NCBI GenBank assembly: GCA_902494815.1
Contig: CABUVB010000045.1
Span: 1 to 11,118, forward strand
Reading direction: 5' to 3'
DNA from: an uncultured Collinsella sp.
GTDB lineage: Bacteria > Actinomycetota > Coriobacteriia > Coriobacteriales > Coriobacteriaceae
DNA length: 11,118 nt
Below the pieces are notes generated by a model. The model ran no database searches. It was not told the origin of the DNA and saw only the letters and a list, made by a program, of their open reading frames with translations. Numbering within the stretch: the first letter of the stretch is position 1; each line of letters begins with the position of its first letter. The translations under genes were made by a program, and so were the position numbers. Shown piece after piece: positions 1-6,737 of the stretch.

Positions 1-50
1 CCTGGGAATTATGATCGGGCATCAATCTGCTGAGTGGCCCGAATCCCAGG
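1..50 (+). promoter_or_regulatory. Nested stem-loop in the ATPase leader, touching the Shine-Dalgarno site
   Basis: Bases 1-7 (CCTGGGA) pair perfectly with 44-50 (TCCCAGG), and bases 15-20 (TCGGGC) pair perfectly with 37-42 (GCCCGA), giving two nested stems with a 16-nt apical loop. The 3' arm ends in the AGG that begins the Shine-Dalgarno run AGGAGGGG (48-55) of the ATPase gene, so folding would partly hide the ribosome binding site. The structure touches the window edge and may extend upstream. A regulatory role is inference; I recognise no known riboswitch class. It could also be the terminal hairpin of an upstream gene, although no T-tract follows. Confidence 0.45.
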
Positions 51-62
51 AGGGGACTCTAT

Positions 63-2744
63 ATGCAAAAGGAATACCTGTCCGCCGCGGCGGAGGTACT
101 CAGCGACCAAGGTGTCGATGAGAACCTCGGCCTGAGCAACGACGAGGCGTCGTCGCGCCTCGCCAAGACAGGCCCTAACAAGCTCGAGGAAGCCGAGAAG
201 ACGCCGTTGTGGAAGCGCTTCTTTGAGCAGATGGCCGACCCCATGGTCATCATGCTGATCGTTGCCGCCGTTATCAGCGCGCTCACGGGCGTGGTGAAGG
301 GCGAGCCCGACTTTGCCGATGTCGCCATCATCATGTTCGTCGTTATCGTCAACTCGGTGCTGGGCGTAGTCCAGGAGGCAAAGAGCGAGGAGGCCCTCGA
401 GGCCCTGCAGGAGATGAGCGCCGCGCAGTCCAAGGTTCTGCGCGACGGCAAACTCGTGCACCTGCCGAGCGCCGAGCTCGTGCCCGGCGATGTGATCATG
501 CTCGAGGCGGGCGACTCCGTCCCGGCCGACTGCCGCGTGCTCGAGAGCGCCACGATGAAGATCGAAGAGGCTGCACTCACCGGCGAGTCCGTGCCTGTCG
601 AGAAGCATGCCAACGTGATCGAGCTCGCCACCGGCACCGATGACGTGCCGCTCGGCGACCGCAAGAACATGTGCTACATGGGCTCCACCGTGGTGTACGG
701 CCGTGGCCGCGCCGTCGTAGTCGGTACCGGCATGAACACCGAGATGGGTAAGATCGCCGGCGCCCTGGCCGAGGCCAAGGAAGAGCTCACGCCGCTGCAG
801 GTGAAGCTTGCCGAGCTCAGCCGCATCCTCACCATCATGGTTATCGTCATCTGCGTCGTCATCTTTGGCGTTGATATCATCCGCCACGGCGTGGGCAACG
901 TTCTTACCGACCCGACCGCCCTGCTCGATACCTTTATGGTTGCCGTCTCGCTCGCCGTCGCTGCCATCCCCGAGGGCCTGGTCGCCGTCGTGACCATCGT
1001 GCTGTCGCTTGGCGTGACCAAGATGGCCAAGCGCCAGGCGATTATCCGTAAGCTTTCCGCCGTCGAGACCCTCGGCTGCACGCAGACCATCTGCTCCGAC
1101 AAGACCGGTACTCTCACCCAGAACAAGATGACCGTCGTCAAGCACGAGCTCGCCGCGCCTGAGGAGAAGTTCCTGGCCGGCATGGCTCTGTGCTCCGACG
1201 CCCAGTGGGACGAGGAGCTGGGCGAGGCCGTGGGTGAGCCGACTGAGTGCGCGCTCGTCAACGACGCCGGCAAGGCGGGGCTCACCGGCCTGACCGCCGA
1301 GCACCCGCGTGTGGGCGAGGCCCCGTTCGACTCCGGCCGCAAGATGATGTCCGCGATCGTCGAAACCCTGGACGGCGAGTACGAGCAGTACACCAAGGGC
1401 GCGCCCGACGTGGTGATCGGCCTGTGCACCCATATCTACGACGGCGACAAGGTCGTTCCGCTGACCGAGGAGCGTCGCGCCGAGCTCGTGGCCGCCAACA
1501 AGGCCATGGCCGACGAGGCCCTGCGCGTGCTGGCGCTGGCAAGCCGCACCTACACCGAGGTCCCGGCCGACTGCAGCCCCGCTGCGCTCGAGCATGACCT
1601 GGTCTTCTGCGGCCTGTCCGGCATGATCGACCCGGTTCGCCCCGAGGTTGCCGACGCTATTCGCGAGGCGCACGACGCCGGTATTCGCACCGTCATGATC
1701 ACGGGCGACCATATCGACACCGCCGTGGCCATCGCCAAGCAGCTGGGCATCGTCGCCGATCGCAGCCAGGCCATCACCGGTGCCGACCTCGACCGCATGA
1801 GCGACGAGGAGCTCGACGCGCACATCGAGGACTACGGCGTGTATGCCCGTGTTCAGCCCGAGCACAAGACCCGCATCGTCGAGGCCTGGAAGTCGCGCGA
1901 CCAGATCGTGGCCATGACGGGCGACGGCGTCAACGACGCCCCGTCCATCAAGCGCGCCGACATCGGCGTTGGCATGGGCATCACCGGTACCGATGTCACC
2001 AAGAACGTCGCCGACATGGTGCTTGCCGACGACAATTTCGCCACCATCATCGGTGCTTGCGAAGAGGGTCGCCGCATCTACGACAACATCCGCAAGGTCA
2101 TTCAGTTCCTGCTTTCGGCCAACCTTGCCGAGGTCTTCTCGGTATTCATCGCCACGCTTATCGGCTTTACCATCTTCCAGCCGGTGCAGCTGCTGTGGGT
2201 GAACCTGGTCACCGACTGTTTCCCCGCGCTCGCGCTGGGCATGGAGGACGCCGAGGGCGACATCATGAAGCGCAAGCCGCGCAACGCCAAGGACGGCGTC
2301 TTTGCCGGCAATATGGGTCTGGACTGCGTGGTCCAGGGCCTGATCATCACCGTGCTGGTGCTGGCGAGCTTCTTTGTGGGCGTGTACTTTGACATGGGCT
2401 ACATCCACATCGCCGATATGATTGCCGGCAATGCCGACGAGGAAGGCGTGATGATGGCGTTCATCACGCTCAACATGGTCGAGATTTTCCACTGCTTCAA
2501 TATGCGCAGCCGTCGTGCGTCGCTGTTCACCATGAAGAAACAGAACAAGTGGCTGTGGGCTTCCGCCGCGCTGGCACTGGTGCTGACGGTGATCGTGACC
2601 GTGCAGCCGACGCTTGCCGAGATGTTCTTCGGCCCTGTGACGCTTGAGCTCAAGGGCGTTCTTGCCGCGCTGGGCCTGGCCTTCCTGATCATCCCGCTGA
2701 TGGAGATCTACAAGGCGATCATGCGCGCGGTCGAGAAGGAGTAA
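63..2744 (+). CDS. Calcium-transporting P-type ATPase (type IIA, SERCA-like)
   Basis: A complete 893-residue P-type ATPase that should export Ca2+ across the cytoplasmic membrane, coupled to ATP hydrolysis. The start ATG follows AGGAGGGG (48-55) with 7-nt spacing. Visible motifs are the actuator TGES (173-176), PEGL in M4 (303-306), the phosphorylation motif DKTGTLT with D346, the nucleotide-binding KGAPD (445-449), and the hinge TGDGVNDAP (619-627). About ten membrane segments are apparent: roughly 59-76, 85-104, 255-275, 288-317, 679-702, 706-726, 752-776, 795-813, 829-848 and 863-885. Residues matching SERCA calcium ligands are present: E304 in M4, N687 and E690 in M5, N714/T717/D718 in M6, and E807 in M8. 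The length is normal for bacterial type IIA pumps. Ca2+ specificity is inferred from these residues; another cation such as Mn2+ cannot be excluded. The gene appears monocistronic within the window. Confidence 0.95.
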   Translation: MQKEYLSAAAEVLSDQGVDENLGLSNDEASSRLAKTGPNKLEEAEKTPLWKRFFEQMADPMVIMLIVAAVISALTGVVKGEPDFADVAIIMFVVIVNSVLGVVQEAKSEEALEALQEMSAAQSKVLRDGKLVHLPSAELVPGDVIMLEAGDSVPADCRVLESATMKIEEAALTGESVPVEKHANVIELATGTDDVPLGDRKNMCYMGSTVVYGRGRAVVVGTGMNTEMGKIAGALAEAKEELTPLQVKLAELSRILTIMVIVICVVIFGVDIIRHGVGNVLTDPTALLDTFMVAVSLAVAAIPEGLVAVVTIVLSLGVTKMAKRQAIIRKLSAVETLGCTQTICSDKTGTLTQNKMTVVKHELAAPEEKFLAGMALCSDAQWDEELGEAVGEPTECALVNDAGKAGLTGLTAEHPRVGEAPFDSGRKMMSAIVETLDGEYEQYTKGAPDVVIGLCTHIYDGDKVVPLTEERRAELVAANKAMADEALRVLALASRTYTEVPADCSPAALEHDLVFCGLSGMIDPVRPEVADAIREAHDAGIRTVMITGDHIDTAVAIAKQLGIVADRSQAITGADLDRMSDEELDAHIEDYGVYARVQPEHKTRIVEAWKSRDQIVAMTGDGVNDAPSIKRADIGVGMGITGTDVTKNVADMVLADDNFATIIGACEEGRRIYDNIRKVIQFLLSANLAEVFSVFIATLIGFTIFQPVQLLWVNLVTDCFPALALGMEDAEGDIMKRKPRNAKDGVFAGNMGLDCVVQGLIITVLVLASFFVGVYFDMGYIHIADMIAGNADEEGVMMAFITLNMVEIFHCFNMRSRRASLFTMKKQNKWLWASAALALVLTVIVTVQPTLAEMFFGPVTLELKGVLAALGLAFLIIPLMEIYKAIMRAVEKE

Positions 2745-2755
2745 CGTACCTGTCC

Positions 2756-2850
2756 GGGCCCGACCGCCTGCGGGGTTTCCACGGGTACGTCCTCGCCGCT
2801 TTGCGGCTGCGGGATGTGCCCTTAGGAAACCCCTCCCGGCGGGCGGGCCC
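2756..2850. repeat. Long imperfect palindrome (~95 nt), possible mobile or REP-like element
   Basis: In the gap after the ATPase gene almost the whole stretch folds on itself. 2756-2762 pairs with 2844-2850 (7 bp). After one A/G mismatch, 2764-2768 pairs with 2838-2842 (5 bp). After a small internal loop, GGGGTTTCC (2772-2780) pairs with GGAAACCCC (2825-2833). Inside this, 2783-2792 pairs with 2812-2821 with two G-T wobbles, and GCCGC (2795-2799) pairs with GCGGC (2803-2807) around a TTT tip. There is no T-tract after the outer stem, so it is a poor intrinsic terminator on the + strand. The layout resembles intergenic palindromic repeats or small non-autonomous elements; copy number in the genome is unknown. 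Confidence 0.75.
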
Positions 2851-2909
2851 TGCGGTATCCTTGCTGGCTTTTCTCCCGTGCGGATGAAAAGGGCTGAGGG
2901 AAAGTTTGT

Positions 2910-2943
2910 GAGCTGGTCGGGCTTTGCCCGGCCAGCTCTTTTT
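2910..2943 (+). terminator. Intrinsic terminator downstream of the ATPase gene
   Basis: A 13-bp stem (2910-2922 with 2926-2938, one G-T wobble) around a TTT loop is followed directly by five T residues (2939-2943). It lies 165 nt after the ATPase stop codon and before the rsgA start, so it should end ATPase transcription. It also argues against starting rsgA at the in-frame ATG at 2878, which lies upstream of the hairpin. Confidence 0.85.
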
Positions 2944-2953
2944 GATTTAAAAT
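2924..2953 (+). promoter_or_regulatory. Probable rsgA promoter overlapping the terminator
   Basis: TAAAAT at 2948-2953 matches the -10 consensus at five of six positions. A weak -35 candidate, TTGCCC (2924-2929), lies 18 nt upstream, inside the terminator loop and 3' arm. Initiation near 2960 would give a leader of about 30 nt before the GTG at 2992. The -10 is good and the -35 poor, so this is a moderate call. Confidence 0.4.
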
Positions 2954-2991
2954 ACCTGCTCAGTTGTGATTTGTGGTGCTGGGAGGCGCTT

Positions 2992-4176
2992 GTGGGCAAG
3001 GCTAAGGCTAAGGCGAAGAAAAAGACGACGGGGGCGCGGGCTAAGCGCGATCGTCGTCGGAAGCTTGCGACCGAGGCCCCCGCGTCTGCCGAGGAGCTGC
3101 TGGCAAGCGTGCCGGGACTCGATGCGCTGCAGGATGTTCCGGCGTTCGATGACCTGCCGGTCGATGAAGCTCAGCAGGCGGCATTTGGCGGCTTTTGCGC
3201 ACATGCTGAGGAGCCCGAGCAGATGCAGCTTGGCGCCGTGGTGCGCTTAGATCGCGGGTTTCCGCTGGTGGCGACGGCCGACGATACCTTTCGTGCCGAG
3301 CATGCCGTGGGGTTTGCCAAGTCGCGCGGCGAGGACGAGGTGCTGCTGCCCGCCGTGGGCGACCGTGTGGCGGTGCGCCGCGCTCCCGGGCACGATATGG
3401 GCGTGATTGAGTGCGTGCTGCCGCGCCGTACGAGCTTTGAGCGTTGGCGCGGCCGTGCCCGCGGAGAGCGTCAGGTGCTCTGCTCCAACGTGGATTGCGT
3501 GCTAATCGTGCAGGCGCTCGGTGCCGGTGAGGTGCTGCTCGACCGCGTGGCGCGCTCGCTGGTGTTGGCGCTCGACTGCGATGCCGAACCGGTGGTGGTG
3601 CTCACCAAAGCTGACCGCTGCGATGCCGAGGAGCTCGAGCGCGATCTGGACCGCATGCGCCGCCTGGTGGGTCCGGACGTGCGCGTGATCGTGACGTCCT
3701 CTGCCGAGGGGCGCGGCCTGGACGAGGTTCGTTCCTGCGTGCCTGCCGGGAGCTGCGCCATGATTCTGGGCGAGTCGGGTGCCGGCAAGTCGACGCTGCT
3801 CAATGCACTGCTGGGCCACGATACGTTGGCGACCGGCGGTGTGCGCGAACGCGACGACCAGGGCCGTCACACTACCGTCGCGCGCGTGATGGTGGCACTG
3901 CCGGGCGACGCCGGCGTGATCGCCGATGCCCCGGGCCTGCGCAGCTTACCGCTCGTGGGTCACGAGCGGGGTCTGGCGCGCGCCTTCCCCGAGATTGTCG
4001 AGGCATCGCGCGCGTGCCGGTTTGGCGATTGCACACATACCCATGAGCCGGGTTGCGCCGTTCGCGAGGCCGAGGACGCCGGGCAGATCGACAGTCTGCG
4101 TCTGGAAACGTTCCAAAACTTGGCGTCATCCATGCGCGTGAGCGCTCAAATGCTCGATCCCGATGTCCATCTGTAA
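2992..4176 (+). CDS. rsgA: Ribosome small-subunit-dependent GTPase RsgA
   Basis: A 394-residue circularly permuted GTPase that acts late in 30S ribosomal subunit maturation. I chose GTG 2992 because GGGAGG (2981-2986) lies 5 nt upstream; the longer in-frame ATG at 2878 precedes a terminator. Residues 2-24 are very rich in Lys and Arg, and an acidic/Ala-rich stretch leads to an OB-fold at about 79-150. The G motifs are in permuted order: G4 TKAD (205-208), G1 P-loop GESGAGKS (260-267), switch GRHTT (291-295), and G3 DAPG (312-315). The C-terminal zinc site has C342, C347, H349 and C355, the spacing seen in Escherichia coli RsgA. The ~75-residue basic N-terminal extension is longer than in many homologues and may help bind rRNA (inference). 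The gene is flanked by terminators, so it is probably transcribed alone. Confidence 0.96.
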   Translation: MGKAKAKAKKKTTGARAKRDRRRKLATEAPASAEELLASVPGLDALQDVPAFDDLPVDEAQQAAFGGFCAHAEEPEQMQLGAVVRLDRGFPLVATADDTFRAEHAVGFAKSRGEDEVLLPAVGDRVAVRRAPGHDMGVIECVLPRRTSFERWRGRARGERQVLCSNVDCVLIVQALGAGEVLLDRVARSLVLALDCDAEPVVVLTKADRCDAEELERDLDRMRRLVGPDVRVIVTSSAEGRGLDEVRSCVPAGSCAMILGESGAGKSTLLNALLGHDTLATGGVRERDDQGRHTTVARVMVALPGDAGVIADAPGLRSLPLVGHERGLARAFPEIVEASRACRFGDCTHTHEPGCAVREAEDAGQIDSLRLETFQNLASSMRVSAQMLDPDVHL

Positions 4177-4194
4177 TTGATTTTTCCTATGACA

Positions 4195-4228
4195 GCCGTC
4201 TCCCAACTGTTCGGGAGACGGCTTTTTT
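4195..4228 (+). terminator. Intrinsic terminator after rsgA
   Basis: A perfect 10-bp stem, GCCGTCTCCC (4195-4204) with GGGAGACGGC (4213-4222), has an 8-nt loop and is followed by six T residues (4223-4228). It begins 18 nt after the rsgA stop and separates rsgA from the pilus operon. Confidence 0.92.
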
Positions 4229-4258
4229 GCTGCGGAAAAGCCTCGAAACGTGCAGTTT

Positions 4259-4342
4259 GCTGACGTGCTGACCAAAACCTTGCCACGAGCTTGACGGGCT
4301 GGTCAGCTTTTGGTCAGCGATTGGTTTGACATCGAAAACCAA
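4259..4342. promoter_or_regulatory. Cluster of GGTCAGC/GCTGACC repeats, candidate operator of the pilus operon
   Basis: GGTCAGC occurs at 4301-4307 and 4312-4318, with a degenerate GGTTTGA at 4323-4329, an exact 11-nt period (about one helical turn). The opposite orientation occurs as GCTGACC (4267-4273) and GCTGACG (4259-4265). GCTGACCAAAA (4267-4277) is a perfect 11-bp inverted match to TTTTGGTCAGC (4308-4318). A separate palindrome, TTGGTTT (4321-4327) with AAACCAA (4336-4342), has an 8-nt centre. Such phased repeats upstream of an operon suggest binding sites for a regulator, or alternative RNA folds if transcribed. No specific regulator is identified. Confidence 0.5.
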
Positions 4343-4354
4343 GATCGCGATTGC
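4326..4354 (+). promoter_or_regulatory. Possible promoter of the tad operon
   Basis: A perfect -35 hexamer TTGACA lies at 4326-4331, inside the TTGGTTT/AAACCAA palindrome. At 17-nt spacing the -10 position reads GATTGC (4349-4354), which matches consensus poorly. Either the promoter needs an activator or the true start is elsewhere in 4229-4428. Apart from the repeats and the leader hairpin I see nothing else in this gap. Confidence 0.3.
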
Positions 4355-4383
4355 GCCGCTTTGCACTCTGACCGCCCAGACAA

Positions 4384-4414
4384 TGGTGGTGCGGGCATTC
4401 GCCCGGCACTGCCA
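4384..4414 (+). promoter_or_regulatory. Leader hairpin just before the cpaB ribosome binding site
   Basis: 4389-4392 (GTGC) pairs with 4406-4409 (GCAC) and 4393-4396 (GGGC) pairs with 4401-4404 (GCCC) around an ATTC loop, with one bulged G. TGG (4384-4386) with CCA (4412-4414) may extend the base. The structure ends right before the AGAGGAG Shine-Dalgarno (4417-4423) and includes part of the upstream ATG at 4414. It may affect translation initiation or mRNA stability (inference). Confidence 0.4.
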
Positions 4415-4428
4415 TGAGAGGAGCGGCC

Positions 4429-5088
4429 GTGAACAAGAGCAAGCGCATCGCCATCAGTCTGGTCGCGGGCGTGCTCGCTGCTCTGCTCTGCATGGTTTAC
4501 GGCTCGTCGATCCGCTCGCAAGCCGAACAGGTCCAGGCTGAGACCTTGGCCAAGTACGGTGGCGATCGCGTCGAGGTATGCGTCGCGGCGCGCGATATCG
4601 ATGTGGGCGAGACCCTCGATGAGACCAATGTCATAACCCAGGAATGGCTGACGAGTCTGCTGCCGCGTGACGCGGCGACCGAGCTGCGCCAGGTGCGCGG
4701 CGACGTGACGACTTCGCGTATTCCCAAAAACGCCGTGATCTGCAATGTCTACACCAAGGCCGAGAGCCACAAGCTCGAGGTGCCTAAGGGCAAGGTCGCC
4801 GTTTCGGTGGCGGTCGATGCCGAGCACTCGGTCGGCGGTGCTACGGGCGTGGGCAGCTACGTGGATGTGTATGTGCAAAAAGACGGCGTAACCGATCGGC
4901 TGTGCGGTGCGTACGTGATCGATACCAGTGAAGATTCCGGTGCCACGCGCGAGGGCAAGATCGAATGGGTGACGCTGGCGGCTGACCCCGAAGACGTCAA
5001 GGAACTGCTGGGGGCCTCGGGCAAGGGAACGGTCAGCTTGACGATTCCCGCCACGGCGCGCGGCAAAAAAAGCGGAGGCGACGAGTGA
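4429..5088 (+). CDS. cpaB: Flp pilus assembly protein CpaB/RcpC-like (SAF domain)
   Basis: A 219-residue accessory protein of the Tad pilus. GTG 4429 is chosen over the in-frame ATG 4414 because AGAGGAG (4417-4423) lies 5 nt upstream of it, while nothing suitable precedes the ATG. Residues 1-6 are basic and 7-25 form one membrane segment or uncleaved signal anchor, placing the rest outside the membrane. A SAF-like domain spans about 47-109 (VAARDIDVGETL region) and an RcpC/CpaB-type region about 114-207 (LEVPKGKVAVSVAVD). In diderms RcpC works with a secretin. No secretin is visible here, so a cell-envelope stabilising or wall-interacting role is likely (inference). It is the first gene of the operon and its TGA shares one base with the next ATG. 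It is somewhat short for the family. Family assignment is fairly secure from these motifs and the position beside tadZ and tadA. Confidence 0.85.
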   Translation: MNKSKRIAISLVAGVLAALLCMVYGSSIRSQAEQVQAETLAKYGGDRVEVCVAARDIDVGETLDETNVITQEWLTSLLPRDAATELRQVRGDVTTSRIPKNAVICNVYTKAESHKLEVPKGKVAVSVAVDAEHSVGGATGVGSYVDVYVQKDGVTDRLCGAYVIDTSEDSGATREGKIEWVTLAADPEDVKELLGASGKGTVSLTIPATARGKKSGGDE

Positions 5089-6737
5089 TGAAGGCGATCT
5101 GGTTTGCGTGCTGCGCGTGCGGCGATTACGGGCTGTTGCAGCGGGAAGTCGAGGGCCGTGATGCGGGTGCACAGGTGCTTCGCGTGGGTGACCTGGACGG
5201 GCTGATTTCCATGGCGCGGGCGTTTCCGTCGCGCCGCGGGGCTGCCATCATCGCGGCGTCTCTGTTTGATACCGAAGATGTGCGCAAGACTGTTGTGCGC
5301 CTGACGGCCGAAGACCGCGTGAGTCGCGTGGTCGTGTTGATAGAAGCACTCGATCCGTCGGATATCGAGGGGCTGTTTCGCGCAGGGGCGACCGAGGTCA
5401 TCGCTGCGCACAGTATATGCGGCAACGGGCGCGCGGGCGAGGGAGCGGTTGATTCCGATCGGCGCATGACGATTGAGCCCGATGCTTTTGTTGATAGGGA
5501 ACCCGGGGCGCCTCGCGCTACAAGAGGCCCGCGTGTTGATGATTATGGAAAAGCGGAAGCCGAGCATGGTCGGCGCCCCCGGAACCCCCTTGTATACGAT
5601 GACGCTGGAGGGCCGGCGCAGCATGCTGGCGACTCCCCGGCTGTAGATATGGGATACGTGCACGGCGTGAATCTGGCGGATGAACTCGACGAAGTTGAGG
5701 GCTTTGCCGGGTGCGGCGAGTTGTCGCTGATGCAGCATGAGCAGATTGCGCAGAACGAGCCTGCCTCGCAGACCGAACAAGCCGCCATGCCGGCTTGGAC
5801 GCAGCGTGTAGTTGCGGCAGGGGAGACGGGGACGCTGTCACCGACGCCCGCCCCGCCGCCTCCGATGCCGCCGGCAGACGCTGCCGCTTCGCCGCATCGA
5901 GCTCCGGTCATCTGCGCCATTTCGGGTTCGGGCGGGTGCGGCAAGTCGACGATCGTTGCCACCATGGCACACACATCGTCGCTGTTAGGCTTGCGTGCCG
6001 CCGTGCTCGACCTGGACCTGATGTTTGGAAACCTTTACGACTTGTTAGGCGTCGATGCTCCGCACGATATGGCGATGCTTATCGAGCCGTCGGCGGCGGG
6101 CACGCTCACCGAGCCGGATATCGTGGCCGCATCGATGCGCGTGGCGCCGGGCGTTACGCTCTGGGGTCCCGTTGCGGCGCCCGAGCAAGCCGAGCTCATG
6201 GCACGTCCGGTGGAGCTACTGCTTGATGTCCTGCGTCGCGAATCCGACGTGGTCTTTATCGATACCTCGGTCTTTTGGGGCGACGCCGTGGCGGCTGCGG
6301 TGGCGGCGAGCGACCGTTGCCTGGTCGTTGGCGATGCGGCGGTGTCGTCCGCGACATCGGCGTCGCGCGTCATTGAACTGGCAAGTCGAGTAGGTGTGCC
6401 GCGCACGCGCATGAGCGCCGTGTTCAACCGGTTCGGTGCGCGCGGGGCAGACGAGGACGTCGCCATGCGCTTTGAGATTGCCTGTGCGTTGAGCTCCAAG
6501 ATTCGTATCGCCGATGGCGGGCAGGATCTCGCCGCGCTCATGGCGTTTGGGCGCGCTGACGAGGCAGTGGGTCAGACGAGCGCTTTCGCGACCAGCGTGC
6601 GCGAGGCCACGCGCGAGATGCTCGTGGAACTGGGGTGCGCCGTCGGCCCTTGGAGCGATATAGTCGCCGACCGTGCAACGCGTACCGAACGCCCGCGTAT
6701 CCGCCTTCCCTGGTCGCGCGAGGGTGATCAGCGATGA
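5088..6737 (+). CDS. tadZ: TadZ/CpaE-like pilus localisation ATPase
   Basis: A 549-residue protein of the MinD/ParA-type TadZ/CpaE family, expected to position the Tad machine at the membrane. The start is ATG 5088 in a TGATG junction, with GGAGG at 5074-5078; an adjacent GTG at 5085 is possible. Residues 1-108 resemble an atypical receiver domain whose phospho-acceptor region (AAIIAASLF, 52-60) lacks the aspartate. Residues about 112-270 form a low-complexity linker, acidic in parts, ending in a proline-rich stretch (TPAPPPPMPP, 253-262). The ATPase domain begins near 273 with P-loop GSGGCGKST (280-288, K286), DLD (308-310) and Walker B VVFID with D392. The usual signature lysine of the deviant Walker A is serine (S281). 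The long linker makes it larger than typical CpaE. The TGA overlaps the tadA start by 4 nt, indicating translational coupling. Confidence 0.88.
   Translation: MKAIWFACCACGDYGLLQREVEGRDAGAQVLRVGDLDGLISMARAFPSRRGAAIIAASLFDTEDVRKTVVRLTAEDRVSRVVVLIEALDPSDIEGLFRAGATEVIAAHSICGNGRAGEGAVDSDRRMTIEPDAFVDREPGAPRATRGPRVDDYGKAEAEHGRRPRNPLVYDDAGGPAQHAGDSPAVDMGYVHGVNLADELDEVEGFAGCGELSLMQHEQIAQNEPASQTEQAAMPAWTQRVVAAGETGTLSPTPAPPPPMPPADAAASPHRAPVICAISGSGGCGKSTIVATMAHTSSLLGLRAAVLDLDLMFGNLYDLLGVDAPHDMAMLIEPSAAGTLTEPDIVAASMRVAPGVTLWGPVAAPEQAELMARPVELLLDVLRRESDVVFIDTSVFWGDAVAAAVAASDRCLVVGDAAVSSATSASRVIELASRVGVPRTRMSAVFNRFGARGADEDVAMRFEIACALSSKIRIADGGQDLAALMAFGRADEAVGQTSAFATSVREATREMLVELGCAVGPWSDIVADRATRTERPRIRLPWSREGDQR

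Noticed and set aside
2868..2891. Small hairpin CTTTTC...GAAAAG before the terminator
   Set aside because: Only 6 bp, AT-rich, with a 12-nt loop; too weak to call.
2878..2991. N-terminal extension of RsgA from ATG 2878
   Set aside because: It runs through a strong intrinsic terminator and lacks a suitable binding site; GTG 2992 has GGGAGG at correct spacing.
9..2999. Very long open frame on the - strand (996 codons) opposite the ATPase gene
   Set aside because: It is an antisense shadow of a high-GC gene with biased third positions. Its translation is His/Asp/Gly/Leu-rich low-complexity with no recognisable domain, while the + strand encodes an unmistakable P-type ATPase.
2745..4428. tRNA, CRISPR, att site or insertion sequence in the two gaps
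   Set aside because: The gaps hold hairpins and short repeats only. I saw no tRNA cloverleaf, no spaced CRISPR repeats and no transposase remnant.
4303..5780. Open frames on the - strand opposite cpaB and tadZ (289 and 307 codons)
   Set aside because: Arg/His/Ala-rich shadow translations with no motif, opposite well-supported + strand genes.
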